From positions 116,237-180,236 of the forward strand of contig CALSAQ010000006.1 of NCBI GenBank assembly GCA_943372995.1: a DNA stretch of 64,000 bases, given 5' to 3'. Origin of the DNA: CAJBVG01 sp943372995. Its GTDB lineage: Bacteria; Bacteroidota; Bacteroidia; Sphingobacteriales; Sphingobacteriaceae. The translations under genes and the position numbers were made by a program. The notes under the pieces are model-generated. The model saw only the letters and a program-made list of their open reading frames with translations, was not told the origin of the DNA and searched no databases. Below are positions 9,001-16,877 of the stretch, piece after piece; within the stretch, counting starts at the first letter, position 1, and each line of letters opens with the position of its first letter.

Positions 9001-11911
9001 GATTAGCTGTTTTAGTTCCTGAACCTGCAATTGAAATCCCTTTGTAATTTCCTGGTACAATTGTTTGAGAAGCTCCATTATACAATACGGTGAACGACCA
9101 TGTTACATTAGATGGTATTGGATTCGCTGTTGTATTATCTGTCCTTAAAATTCCAGTTCCCGTTGTACTTGCAACACCTGATAACAGATAGGTTCCCATG
9201 GTAAATGTTCTACCCGAATTAATATTTAATGTATTAGTAACATTAATATCTCCTCTTGCTGTTTTTGTACCAGACCCTGTAATGGTTAAGTTTGTATAGG
9301 TTCCTGCTAAAATATTCTGACTAGAACCATTAGCATCGTAAGTGAAATTCCAAGTTACTCCAGAAGGAACAGGTATTAAACTCGTGTTTGCTGTTCTTAA
9401 AGTACCAGTTCCTGATGTAGTAATTGTACCCGCCAACGTACTTGTGCTCAATGTAAAGAAAACACCTGAGGCTATCTCTAAATTACCGTTCATGGTAATG
9501 TTCGCAACATTTTTTGTGCCTGTACCCGATGCGATAATATTTGCATAATCACTTCTTGCGGTAATAGGTTGTGTTGTAGTTGCATTATATTCTATTGTCG
9601 AATTAGCTCCTAAAGTTATGGTTGGAGCATTCGTACTTTTTAATGTAGAAGATGATGAGCCCGATAAAGAAACAGTATTAGTTGTGGTAAGATGACCATT
9701 AATGGTGATGTTAGAACTTGCGCTATTTGCTGTAATTGTATAAGATGCTGCAATTAATTTTACTCCTGCATCTAATGTCAAATTACCAGCAGCACTATTT
9801 GCAAATGTGATGTTTCCTAATAGTGTTTTACTTCCTCCTGTTTTGAAATTTACATTAGCATAACTCGTGGCTTTTACATTTTGGTTTGTTCCATTGTAAT
9901 TTATGGTTCCTGTACCTGCTGTTAATGTTCCTGTATTTGCATAATTACCTTCAAGGTTTAATACACCTGAAGTTAATACTAATGCTCCCGTGCCTGTTAT
10001 ATCCCCGACTACTGTTAATGTATTTGCATTAATAGAAAAAACTGCACCAGTGTTTATATCAAAGTTTGCAAATGTTTTATTATTTAATGATGCGCTTGTA
10101 TTAGCAGAATGTCTGTACGAAGAACCTGTGTTCAATGTTAACACATCGGCATTAGAAAAGTAATCTAAGCCCGCTTGATCAATTAATAAAGAACCTGATT
10201 CAAATATTACAGAAGATGCTACAGTACTCCCAAATGGATTTCCAAGTAAACCTGTTCCTCCTGTAAATATACTTCCAGATTTAAACTTTATGGCATTGGC
10301 ATCTGCTGCATATAATTGATGACTCTTGCCTGCGTATGTTAAGTTACCAAATACTTCTGCTGTTGCTGTAGTTAATACATTAACTGCAAAATTATTTCCA
10401 GTACTACTTACATTTAAAGAAGAACCACTTTCAATTCTAAAATCATCATCGCTGCCTCCTACTATACTTAAGGTTGCTGAACCATTCGTTAAACTACTAG
10501 TAGTAATATTAACCGTTGTATTATTTTTGAATATAATTTTCTTAACAGATTCGGTCGGTATGTTTAGCGGACTCACGGTTCCACCTTTAGAGAATTCTAA
10601 CACATCATTTGGTGAAGGATCTGTTCTATAAGGTTCCCAAGCACTAGAGTTTTGCCAGTTATCACTAAAGTCGCCAACTACGGTTGTGTTTCTCCATTTG
10701 AAAACTCTTAACACTGTAAACACTGGTGTACTGAAACTAAAATCGTTTACTTTTTCTGCATTCGTAGTAACCACATTGGTATAGGGTACACCGCAATTAT
10801 TGTTGCACGACATGGAGAACTGTATAGAAGAAGGTGGACTTCCACCATTGTTATTTATATTATCTAAGGTTAAGAAAAAATTCGCGGTAGAATTATTCAT
10901 TGTGGTATTAATGTCTTCTACAAAAATCCAACTACCATTTAGTGAGAAAGTAATTCCTGTCATCACTGTATTATCGCCCGCTGTACTATAATCGTTATCG
11001 ATAGATTTTATTAATTTGAGATTAACAAAGTTACCCTGACTGTTTGTATTTGTATTTTGAATTTTTACATCTTCTAAAGTAATGGTACCAATTGCAGTTG
11101 CAGAGAAGCCCATTACAGGAATATTAGTCATTCCCTCTTGAAGATCTCCAGTGTAAACACCATTTGTTAATTGTGCGATACTAAGTGATTTAGAAAACAA
11201 ACCAGCGTTATCCCATTGAAAACGATTTGCAGAAGTTTCGTTCGCATGCAAGATCATATAAATATTTGTACTTCCACTATTAAACACATCGGTAGCCCAA
11301 CCCGACCAACGAATGGTAGTAGCTTCAGCCGTTCCAGCATCTACATAAAAATCGAAATAGCCATCGTACCTACGAACAATTTTAATCGAGTATGTTGTGT
11401 TTAATGAAATTGCATACGTAGTAATATCCCAAGTGCTATTATTATTCTTTCTACAAAATTTTAGATTGCCGGCAGAATGAGAAATATAAAAACCATCACA
11501 AGTAGTAGCATTCGTTCCATCAGCTGCAATCCAGAAACGCCAATGATTAGTACCTGAAGTAATGGCTGCACCGTATGGAAGTTCATCTGGTGTACTTCCA
11601 CTACTTGCACGATAGGTTAAATTCCAAGTATAGTTTTGCGAAGTTAAATTCGTGTTGGTTGCAAATTGAGTATAAATGTAAGAAGGGGTATTCGCAGTAT
11701 TACTCATTAAAGAGTGAGAACCTACTAAAGGAGAATTGGTACTTACTGTAAATGCAGAAGTGTTATTCGACCAAGTAGGATTACTTGAAATATTACCATC
11801 ATCAAAACTATCGTTTATGATGGTAACCTGTCCGAATGAACGGACATGAGACAACAATATAAAAAGCGAAAAAAGTAAAAATACTTTTCCCGTAGAGAGC
11901 AATCGAGGCAT
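6077..11911 (-). CDS. Giant repetitive T9SS-secreted surface protein
   Basis: 1944 residues. A signal peptide (residues 1-28, ending RSFGQ) is followed by a jelly-roll-like N-terminal module (lectin or LamG-type pattern, inferred), a G8/beta-helix-like stretch with DNWQNSSAWEP at about 430, and then many beta-solenoid repeats of about 80-90 residues. The repeats share GTGTLRTANTS, NPIPSNVTWSFTVEY and NYNNLSI-type elements, interleaved with short NGNL/VNGTL strands. The C-terminal part has a globular module (GKRRWRLISSAANVNGKT onwards) common in Bacteroidota surface proteins. The last 75 residues are a type A T9SS sorting domain (ISIYPNPAEDILYIV ... GVYLIQAENG). Probably a cell-surface adhesin or filament; ligand unknown. 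It is monocistronic. Confidence 0.88.
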   Translation of the reverse strand: MPRLLSTGKVFLLFSLFILLSHVRSFGQVTIINDSFDDGNISSNPTWSNNTSAFTVSTNSPLVGSHSLMSNTANTPSYIYTQFATNTNLTSQNYTWNLTYRASSGSTPDELPYGAAITSGTNHWRFWIAADGTNATTCDGFYISHSAGNLKFCRKNNNSTWDITTYAISLNTTYSIKIVRRYDGYFDFYVDAGTAEATTIRWSGWATDVFNSGSTNIYMILHANETSANRFQWDNAGLFSKSLSIAQLTNGVYTGDLQEGMTNIPVMGFSATAIGTITLEDVKIQNTNTNSQGNFVNLKLIKSIDNDYSTAGDNTVMTGITFSLNGSWIFVEDINTTMNNSTANFFLTLDNINNNGGSPPSSIQFSMSCNNNCGVPYTNVVTTNAEKVNDFSFSTPVFTVLRVFKWRNTTVVGDFSDNWQNSSAWEPYRTDPSPNDVLEFSKGGTVSPLNIPTESVKKIIFKNNTTVNITTSSLTNGSATLSIVGGSDDDFRIESGSSLNVSSTGNNFAVNVLTTATAEVFGNLTYAGKSHQLYAADANAIKFKSGSIFTGGTGLLGNPFGSTVASSVIFESGSLLIDQAGLDYFSNADVLTLNTGSSYRHSANTSASLNNKTFANFDINTGAVFSINANTLTVVGDITGTGALVLTSGVLNLEGNYANTGTLTAGTGTINYNGTNQNVKATSYANVNFKTGGSKTLLGNITFANSAAGNLTLDAGVKLIAASYTITANSASSNITINGHLTTTNTVSLSGSSSSTLKSTNAPTITLGANSTIEYNATTTQPITARSDYANIIASGTGTKNVANITMNGNLEIASGVFFTLSTSTLAGTITTSGTGTLRTANTSLIPVPSGVTWNFTYDANGSSQNILAGTYTNLTITGSGTKTARGDINVTNTLNINSGRTFTMGTYLLSGVASTTGTGILRTDNTTANPIPSNVTWSFTVLYNGASQTIVPGNYKGISIAGSGTKTANQNIVMDGALNIASSNILDIQTYTIDGITSSVGTGRLKTANISQNPLPSNFTWTFTIEYYGTTGHQYVVPGDYTSIIFSGARGANNIFVANNETIYLSSTITNSATFSGGAYILTGNTIVLDGAAQNINAFTFNNLNIEGTGDKTAAGTITVNGNLHIVTGRVLIMSTRQLLGVSSTSGEGVLRTSYTSSNAIPANKTWSFTVEYSTNSPQTIVAGNYNNLSILGTKGTNSVTLANGGTIAVSGVFNPAATFTNPAGNYIISNNTFEYNGTSQNIPAFTYNNLKVSGNGDKSLTGTVQVNGTLDLDANDLFLNANDLILNGGVSYNTGQLKAGTCGNPNGSVTVSGTGTLASFKFKQGNHYVNNLIMNRNANVTLTDDVSIAQSLILTQGVLVTDKKIGFNTGNNPITRNTGTLTLQPNAILEFGDCNNSGNAFIIPDDLFTTAPTFKDLIVNRNSGITLNNQMLNITGTLRLSSGTINTNDKITLISNATNTARVDEISCVECDIVGDVIVQRFIPGGPGKRRWRLISSAANVNGKTSLSEMIDDVLITGPGGASNGFDESPNNNASVKIYNESVPGSSSQGWVLPTTINTEYPIGTGICLFVRGDRFTIDPYITWAEANDATLTFKGALSLRNVNLPVTYTNNSDTADGWNLVANPYASTISWKDQEAWQKTNIQNKIWIYNPNTGTYGAYTGGLNLGTNGCTPFISSGQGFFVKATSANPQLVITESAKVDSIPSNFFRASTINNVLKIFLTKDSINTDEAVLYLKEGSSKRSSDENDVTKFFNDNMNFYLKSAENVNLTINEHPIPQSNDTVKVSVFSYANGVAWEGDYKFDFSNIESIQNNIDVYFEDTYANSIINIKEINSYSFAINSDPLSMGNNRFRIILGRNNNPNGVEQAKVNVISIYPNPAEDILYIVNQSEDKTRVWLRDINGKEIFSQELQKGKNSIDVSGINAGVYLIQAENGRVQKLIVR

Positions 11912-12216
11912 CTTTTTAATAAGTAAATAATTAAATCCAATTACGTTACTTACTACAGTTTAGATGTTTAAACTTCCAAATAAATTGTAATTAGTTGGAA
12001 TTGGGAGTTAAATATAGGCATAAATTATAATTATAGGGTATTTTTTATGTGTTAAATCATTGAAATTGTGTTAGTTCTGAAATATTCTTGCTAAAAAACT
12101 AAGCTATAATTAAGAGTAAAAAACTAATAATCAGTGACTTAAACTCGAGTTGCCATTGATAGACCAACAATGGCAAAAAAATGAAATTTGTTGTATATTC
12201 AATACATCAGACGGGT
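11912..12216. other. Divergent intergenic region
   Basis: About 305 bases separate the adhesin start (minus strand) from the lipoprotein (plus strand). Promoters for both must lie here, but no perfect TAnnTTTG element with a well-placed TTG was found. No RNA gene or repeat was noted. Confidence 0.45.
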
Positions 12217-12723
12217 ATGTTAAAAAAGTTAGGCAAATATTCGACATTAGTTTTGCTCTGTGCATTACTGAGTTCTTGTCAGAGTTTATACTACAAAGGA
12301 AGTTTATACATTCCTGTAAAAAAGCACGAACTGAAGTATAACACTAAATACAATTCGATAAAGGAGTTAGACAGCATTACCTACATTGGAATCAAAAATA
12401 TACATAACCCCAAAATCAAAGATTCCATATTAGCTAGAAATCAAGTAGTAGTAGATAAAATAAATCGAATAAACGCTAAAGAAGACAGTTCCACCTCGGA
12501 TAAATTATATACTCTACAGGAAATCGGCTATGGTAAATTTGTAAAATCAAATCTAAAAAGAGACATCAAAAAAAATTATGTTGGATATACTAAAAAGAAA
12601 GTAAGTACACTAGAACTGATCCTTTACTCCTTAGGTATTTATCTAATCATAGGTATTGTTACTGCTGTTGTTTCATTTGTATTGGCAATCATTTTTCTGT
12701 ATCTTCTTTTCGGAGGCAATTAA
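12217..12723 (+). CDS. Lipoprotein with C-terminal membrane helix
   Basis: 168 residues from the ATG at 12217. This start is preferred because it gives a clean lipoprotein signal: MLKKLGKYSTLVLLCALLSSC with the lipidated Cys21. An in-frame ATG at 12181 would add 12 residues (MKFVVYSIHQTG) and bury the signal. The middle is charged and helical. Residues about 130-165 are a long hydrophobic helix ending FGGN, so the protein may be anchored at both ends, by lipid and by a transmembrane segment. Family unknown. The stop lies 18 bases before tRNA-Arg(CCG). Confidence 0.7.
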   Translation: MLKKLGKYSTLVLLCALLSSCQSLYYKGSLYIPVKKHELKYNTKYNSIKELDSITYIGIKNIHNPKIKDSILARNQVVVDKINRINAKEDSSTSDKLYTLQEIGYGKFVKSNLKRDIKKNYVGYTKKKVSTLELILYSLGIYLIIGIVTAVVSFVLAIIFLYLLFGGN

Positions 12724-12741
12724 TGTTTAATTTTGTCTTTT

Positions 12742-12813
12742 GGCCCTATAGTTTAATGGATAGAATTAGAGATTCCGGTTCTCTAGGTTGAGGTTCGATT
12801 CCTCATAGGGCCA
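12742..12813 (+). tRNA. tRNA-Arg (anticodon CCG)
   Basis: The 72-base cloverleaf has a perfectly paired acceptor (GGCCCTA / TAGGGCC), a D arm around AATGGATA, an anticodon stem AGAGA/TCTCT with loop TTCCGGT, and a T arm TGAGG-TTCGATT-CCTCA with discriminator A. Anticodon CCG reads CGG. CCA is not encoded. The last 13 bases, plus 11 bases of flank, recur at 14610-14633. Confidence 0.95.
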
Positions 12814-12824
12814 CTTGTTCGAGT
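12801..12824 (+). repeat. 24-bp direct repeat, copy 1 (3' end of tRNA-Arg plus flank)
   Basis: This copy comprises the 3' half of the T stem, the acceptor strand and discriminator of tRNA-Arg(CCG), and the following CTTGTTCGAGT. It is identical to 14610-14633. The pair brackets the T9SS gene at 12935-14263, resembling either att sites or the borders of a tandem duplication. Confidence 0.85.
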
Positions 12825-12857
12825 GCCCGTGAGCTCGTGAAGTCGTGTGCTCGAGGA
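12818..12857 (+). repeat. Degenerate octamer array, copy C
   Basis: Words ttcgagtg, cccgtgag, ctcgtgaa, gtcgtgtg and ctcgagg follow each other with period 8, starting 4 bases after tRNA-Arg(CCG). Confidence 0.7.
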
Positions 12858-12934
12858 TTTTTGGTTGGGAAGTCGGGGTTGGGAAAAGGGGTGGTAAAAA
12901 AGAGCTTTGATCTTTTTTATGTGTTACTAAGGTG

Positions 12935-14263
12935 CTAATATTCCTTAACTATCTTCTTCAGAATCGTATTGTCTTTTCCCGTGACACGCAATATGTAGTA
13001 ACCCTTTGGGAGCATATAAGTATCCAATTCAAGTGCATCAGGTTTAGATATCTTTCCGGATAACAGTACTTGTCCTTGCATATTAGATAATTGATACCGA
13101 GCTTCATTCATTTTGTCAGGTAATACAACATGAAATTTATTGATATGTGGATTGGGATATACTTGAAGTTCATTTAAAATAGTTGTCATGTTGACTGATG
13201 TCTGTAGAATTGAATCTACGCTTCCAAGACTATCAGTTCGTATCGCGTACATGAGTGAATTTAAACTGGTAAAGTCTCGACCTCCACATAAAAGATATCC
13301 CCTGTCTTTAAGAATACAAACGGATGAGGCATAATCATAATACGGTCCATTCATGAATGTTTTATTCCATAAAATATTCCCAAATGAATCTGTTTTGACC
13401 AGGAGAATATCTTCATTCGTAATTGAATCTTTTTGGAAGCCGGTGCATATAAATCCTTTATCATGAGTCTCTTCTATACTCAAGAACCTTGTATCCGGAT
13501 GTAGTCTTTTTGTCCAAAGTATATCTCCGTTGGCATTTAATTTTACGAGTCCATAGAACAATGAATAATAAAGGAGTCCTTCATCGTATGTTTGGTTGAT
13601 TGTTTGTGCTGGTCCGTATTGGCTGTAAATCTTTTTCCAAAGCAATTTACCAGAGGAATTTGTCTTGGCTATAAAACTAGATGACCAGCCCCATGCTCCA
13701 CTAATTACGAATCCACTATCAGAAGTCTGAACTACCTGTGCAGCGAATGCCACATTATTAGCACCAATGATAAAGGACCAAAGCGTATCTCCATTTTTAT
13801 CTAATTTTAACAGCCATGCATTTCCTGTTCCGTTTTCTGCATTAATCCCACATGCAGCATACCCACTATCGAATGTTGGAATGATACATGAAATGCCTTC
13901 CTGTGAGAGTGGTTTTCCGTACGTTTTTATCCATATAATGTTTCCCAACGAATCGAATTTGCGAATACAACCATCCATATAAAGATTACCTGCCACTATA
14001 AATGTGCTGTCTTTATTTTCAAGGAGTGAAAGTCCTGCGAATTGCTTACTCCAAATAGTATCTCCATAAGCATTTAGCTTGACAGTCATCCCAAAACCTG
14101 ATACAGCCGGATCACTTGTGAGCAAGAATCCTTCATCGAAGGTTTGAATACCATCTCTACCTAGTTGTGAGCTATCACCATACGTTTTTTGCCAAAGCTG
14201 TGAATAGGATACATGAAAGAAAAACGCAAAGAAGTATGTCAGAATAAAAACTTTTCTACACAT
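12935..14263 (-). CDS. T9SS-secreted repeat (propeller-like) protein
   Basis: 442 residues. A signal peptide (MCRKVFILTYFFAFFFHVSYSQ) precedes seven or so repeats of about 45-50 residues. Each repeat has a 'GDTLW.K.YG' strand preceded by 'lvKlD..G' and an earlier 'T.D.GFi..G' strand, as in KLNAYGDTIWSKQF, KLDKNGDTLWSFII and KTDSFGNILWNKTF. The pattern fits a beta-propeller of the type common in Bacteroidota secreted proteins. The C-terminus is a type A T9SS sorting domain (LQVYPNPHINKF ... KGYYILRVTGKDN). Role unknown. It sits between the two copies of a 24-bp tRNA-derived repeat and is a diverged paralogue of the broken gene at 14719-15640. Confidence 0.88.
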   Translation of the reverse strand: MCRKVFILTYFFAFFFHVSYSQLWQKTYGDSSQLGRDGIQTFDEGFLLTSDPAVSGFGMTVKLNAYGDTIWSKQFAGLSLLENKDSTFIVAGNLYMDGCIRKFDSLGNIIWIKTYGKPLSQEGISCIIPTFDSGYAACGINAENGTGNAWLLKLDKNGDTLWSFIIGANNVAFAAQVVQTSDSGFVISGAWGWSSSFIAKTNSSGKLLWKKIYSQYGPAQTINQTYDEGLLYYSLFYGLVKLNANGDILWTKRLHPDTRFLSIEETHDKGFICTGFQKDSITNEDILLVKTDSFGNILWNKTFMNGPYYDYASSVCILKDRGYLLCGGRDFTSLNSLMYAIRTDSLGSVDSILQTSVNMTTILNELQVYPNPHINKFHVVLPDKMNEARYQLSNMQGQVLLSGKISKPDALELDTYMLPKGYYILRVTGKDNTILKKIVKEY

Positions 14264-14609
14264 ATACAGGGTGTTATTGTTAAGAATTTGAAATCAACAG
14301 AACAAAAATCATGCTACAAACCCGAGACACTTGGAATTTATAAAATATCCAAGGCTCATCTAAAGATTAAGCAAGAAAACCGGATTGAAAATAGGGCAAT
14401 CTAGTATTATTTCTATAAATGGTAATATTTCGAATGAATATATAAGATTGATGTTCTTAATAAAGAAATTAGTAAAACCTTAGTAAAAGAAAACTTTACG
14501 TAAGTAAACTAAATAACTCTAAACAATTCTCACAAAACCAAAATCTCCTAAGATGCATCTTTGTATCATAAAGAGTTATTCAGAATTATACAAAATCAAA
14601 AATCAACAC

Positions 14610-14633
14610 CCTCATAGGGCCACTTGTTCGAGT
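14610..14633 (+). repeat. 24-bp direct repeat, copy 2 (tRNA-Arg 3' fragment)
   Basis: Identical to 12801-12824. Only the last 13 bases of the tRNA are present (CCTCATAGGGCCA); upstream sequence shows no D arm, anticodon arm or 5' acceptor strand, so it is not a tRNA gene. Confidence 0.85.
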
Positions 14634-14681
14634 ATTCGTATGCTCGTGTGCTCGTATGCTCGTGAAGTCATTGCTCGAAGG
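14627..14681 (+). repeat. Degenerate octamer array, copy D (longest)
   Basis: Words ttcgagta, ttcgtatg, ctcgtgtg, ctcgtatg, ctcgtgaa, gtcattg, ctcgaagg follow in phase 8 (one 7-base unit). It directly follows the tRNA fragment, as in copies A and C. Confidence 0.75.
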
Positions 14682-14718
14682 TTCTTGGGTTAAGAAATTT
14701 GACTTAGTAAAAAACATA

Positions 14719-15640
14719 CTAGAGAAGAATGATCTTGCTTGTTTTTATCAATTTTTTATCATCTGTTAAGGTAACAATATACATTCCTTTCGGCTGGTTT
14801 TGTAGTTGAATAGTGTAGGTAATGGTATTATTAATTTCTTCAACTAATACGCTTCTTCCTAAAACATCATTCACCTGAACTCGACCCGAAAAATTTCTTT
14901 CAAAAGAAATTGTCGCCATGTTGTCGGTAGGGTTTGGATAAATATTAATTGTAGAATACCGTTCTTCATCCTGCACCCCTGAGGCAATTCCTTCATTTGA
15001 TTTAACCAACAAATAGTCGAAGCTGCCAATTGGGCCATCTTCGTAATACCCTAATATTACTATTCCTGCATCACTATCTGCACAAACATCTCTTGGAATA
15101 TCATCTTTATGTAACGGCCCGAAAATTCTCACTGCTTTATAATCTCCATTTTCACTCAATCTTATAAAACTCATCTGTGCATCTCCCGTTACTCGCGATT
15201 CTCCAATAATTACATAATCGTCGTTTGTTGCCTGTATCATAGCTTTTAAATCGAACTGCGTTGAATACGTTTTCTTCCAAGTCGAATTTCCATAAACATC
15301 CATAACTTGTGTTTGGTGCTAAACTTTTACTTCCAGCGCCACCCACAAGAAATGTGCTTGAGTTAATTTGATATAATGTAATTGTTGTAACTGTTTTATC
15401 TGTATCCTTTGGAAATATTCTTTTTGTCCATAATGAATCGCCCTTAGAATCAATTTTTGCTAGATACCCTGCAGGTCCATTGTTATCACCACAAAATAAA
15501 AACTCACCTGTACTCAATCGTATTATTTGGCGTGGATAGTCGAAATCTGTAGTTCCATACGATTTGCTCCATTGTAATTGAGCGAATGCTTGATAATTCA
15601 GTATCATAAAAACAAGAAATACAAGAGAACGCTTTTTCAT
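14719..15640 (-). pseudogene. Frameshifted T9SS-secreted repeat protein
   Basis: Two overlapping frames make one broken gene. The 5' part (15640 down to about 15300) encodes a signal peptide (MKKRSLVFLVFMILNYQAFAQ) and repeats such as KIDSKGDSLWTKRIF. The 3' part (15303 to 14719) continues in another frame with DVYGNSTWKKTYS, a match to the family repeat, and ends in a T9SS type A sorting domain (INIYPNPTDNMATI ... KGMYIVTLTDDKK). The frame changes near 15300, where the first frame runs into non-family sequence after SYGCLWKF. The combined length of about 300 residues is well short of the 442-residue paralogue next door, so an internal deletion may accompany the shift. A sequencing error is possible. 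Confidence 0.75.
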
Positions 15641-15867
15641 ATTTTATTTTACTGAAATTTAGCAATACACATTTTTTAAAATCACTATTTTACATTTATA
15701 GATGATATAATTAAATATAACAAAATTTGTAGCCACTTCGCCAAAAGACACTTTAAATTGATTTATTTTTAACAAACCTTAATGATTTCAATAAAACACA
15801 AAGAAAAAACCTATAAATTGCCACAGTATTAATGATCCACTTACACCAACAATTAATAAATTAAACT

Positions 15868-16197
15868 ATGAACTGCCCAAATTGTAATTCAGACCTAACC
15901 TATCCCAACCAAGAACTAATGGTATGTACTCAATGTTTTCATGAGTGGATTCCTACTGAAGAAGTTGCTGATGCTGAAATAACTACTAAAGTGCTTGATG
16001 CTAATGGAAACGAATTGGTAAATGGAGATTCGGTAATTGTGATAAAAGACTTACCAGTTAAAGGTGCTCCAAAACCGCTAAAGGCCGGGACTAAGGTTAA
16101 GAACATTAAACTCACAGATGGCGATCATAATATTTCTTGTAAGATTGATGGTTTTGGTTCTATGGCACTTAAGTCGGAGTATGTGAGGAAAGCATAG
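15868..16197 (+). CDS. yjdM: YjdM/PhnA-family zinc-ribbon protein
   Basis: 109 residues. The N-terminal zinc ribbon CPNCNSDLTY...MVCTQCFHEW supplies four Cys at 3, 6, 22 and 25. The C-terminal SH3-like domain (DANGNELVNGDSVIVIKDLPVKG ... SMALKSEYVRKA, split here) is the signature of the family once called alkylphosphonate utilisation protein PhnA, now YjdM. The family is widely conserved; a phosphonate role is doubtful and its real function is unsettled. The gene ends 3 bases before the -35 block of the sigZ promoter, so the two are close but the sigma gene has its own promoter. Confidence 0.92.
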   Translation: MNCPNCNSDLTYPNQELMVCTQCFHEWIPTEEVADAEITTKVLDANGNELVNGDSVIVIKDLPVKGAPKPLKAGTKVKNIKLTDGDHNISCKIDGFGSMALKSEYVRKA

Positions 16198-16200
16198 GTA

Positions 16201-16230
16201 TGCATCATTATTTATTTTCTGCGTCTATAT
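16201..16230 (+). promoter_or_regulatory. Putative SigZ-dependent promoter P1 (upstream of sigZ)
   Basis: TGCATCATT (16201-16209), 10 bases, TGCGTCTATAT (16220-16230). CGTCTA is a typical ECF -10 element. The same two blocks with the same spacing occur at 16830-16859. Between the copies the 10-base spacer differs, so the blocks are conserved by function or recent duplication of short elements. The sigZ start is 24 bases downstream. Confidence 0.75.
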
Positions 16231-16253
16231 AAAAATAAACATACATACAGAAA

Positions 16254-16829
16254 ATGGAACTTACCGCTATATATAACCGTTTTTATCATGTACTACTTGG
16301 TTTTATTAAAAGTAAAGTAAGTAATGAACAAGACGCGGAAGATATTTTGCAAAATGTATTCATAAAAATATTTACAAATATTGATAAGGTTTCTAATAAA
16401 GAAAAACTACAAAGTTGGATATATACCGTTGCTAGAAATGCAATTATAGATTACTATCGCACTCATTCGAAAAACAAAACCACCTCTATTGAAGATGATT
16501 TTTCTGATAGCTTTACCGATGAAGAATATATTGATACTACAAAAGGCCTAGAATGTTGTCTTCTTGAATTTATTAATGAATTGCCTGATGATTATCGCAA
16601 TATTATTATTGATGTAGAGTTAAAAAATATTAAACAAAAAGATTTAACCGAAAAATACAATTTAGCTTACTCCTCTATTCGCTCTAGGGTACAAAGAGGT
16701 CGCGAGAAAATCAAAGGTCATTTATTAGCCTGTTGCGATATCAAATGGGATAATAGAGGGAATATACTGGAGGTATCTTCCCATAACACCTGCATGCCTG
16801 GCACTTCTTCTCAAGAATGTAAAAAATAA
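16254..16829 (+). CDS. sigZ: ECF sigma factor, SigZ type, with Cys-rich C-terminal tail
   Basis: 191 residues. Sigma region 2 spans about 5-70 (NEQDAEDILQNVFIKIF, LQSWIYTVARNAIIDYYR) and region 4 about 100-155 (LPDDYRNIIIDVELKNIKQKDLT, then SIRSRVQRGREKIKGHLLACC, split). The tail after residue 156 (CDIKWDNRGNIL ... NTCMPGTSSQEC) is typical of SigZ-like factors. Six Cys are present: 101, 102, 160, 161, 180 and 189. No anti-sigma gene lies nearby, so the Cys tail may itself sense a metal or thiol state, by analogy with CorE-type sigma factors that carry a C-terminal Cys-rich domain (inference). The gene is flanked by two copies of the same promoter motif, which indicates autoregulation. Confidence 0.9.
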   Translation: MELTAIYNRFYHVLLGFIKSKVSNEQDAEDILQNVFIKIFTNIDKVSNKEKLQSWIYTVARNAIIDYYRTHSKNKTTSIEDDFSDSFTDEEYIDTTKGLECCLLEFINELPDDYRNIIIDVELKNIKQKDLTEKYNLAYSSIRSRVQRGREKIKGHLLACCDIKWDNRGNILEVSSHNTCMPGTSSQECKK

Positions 16830-16859
16830 TGCATCATTTCTAAATTAGTGCGTCTATAT
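16830..16859 (+). promoter_or_regulatory. Putative SigZ-dependent promoter P2 (upstream of Cys-rich peptide)
   Basis: TGCATCATT (16830-16838), 10 bases, TGCGTCTATAT (16849-16859). It begins one base after the sigZ stop codon and lies 18 bases before the peptide start. Both blocks are identical to P1 while the spacer and flanks differ. Confidence 0.75.
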
Positions 16860-16877
16860 GCATACAATTAAAAAACA

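Larger units (their letters stand above)
14264..14718. other. Intergenic with tRNA-Arg 3' fragment and octamer array
   Basis: 455 bases without a credible gene. It holds the upstream region of the T9SS gene, the second copy of the 24-bp tRNA-derived repeat (14610-14633) and an octamer array (14627-14681). A short open frame at 14213-14404 overlaps the signal peptide region of the T9SS gene on the other strand and is not supported. Confidence 0.6.

Noticed and set aside
6636..11404. Several plus-strand frames of 60-110 codons across the adhesin gene
   Set aside because: They are shadows of the repetitive 1944-residue gene on the minus strand and carry no domain pattern.
14213..14404. 63-codon plus-strand frame
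   Set aside because: It overlaps the signal-peptide region of the T9SS gene on the other strand and has no start context or similarity.
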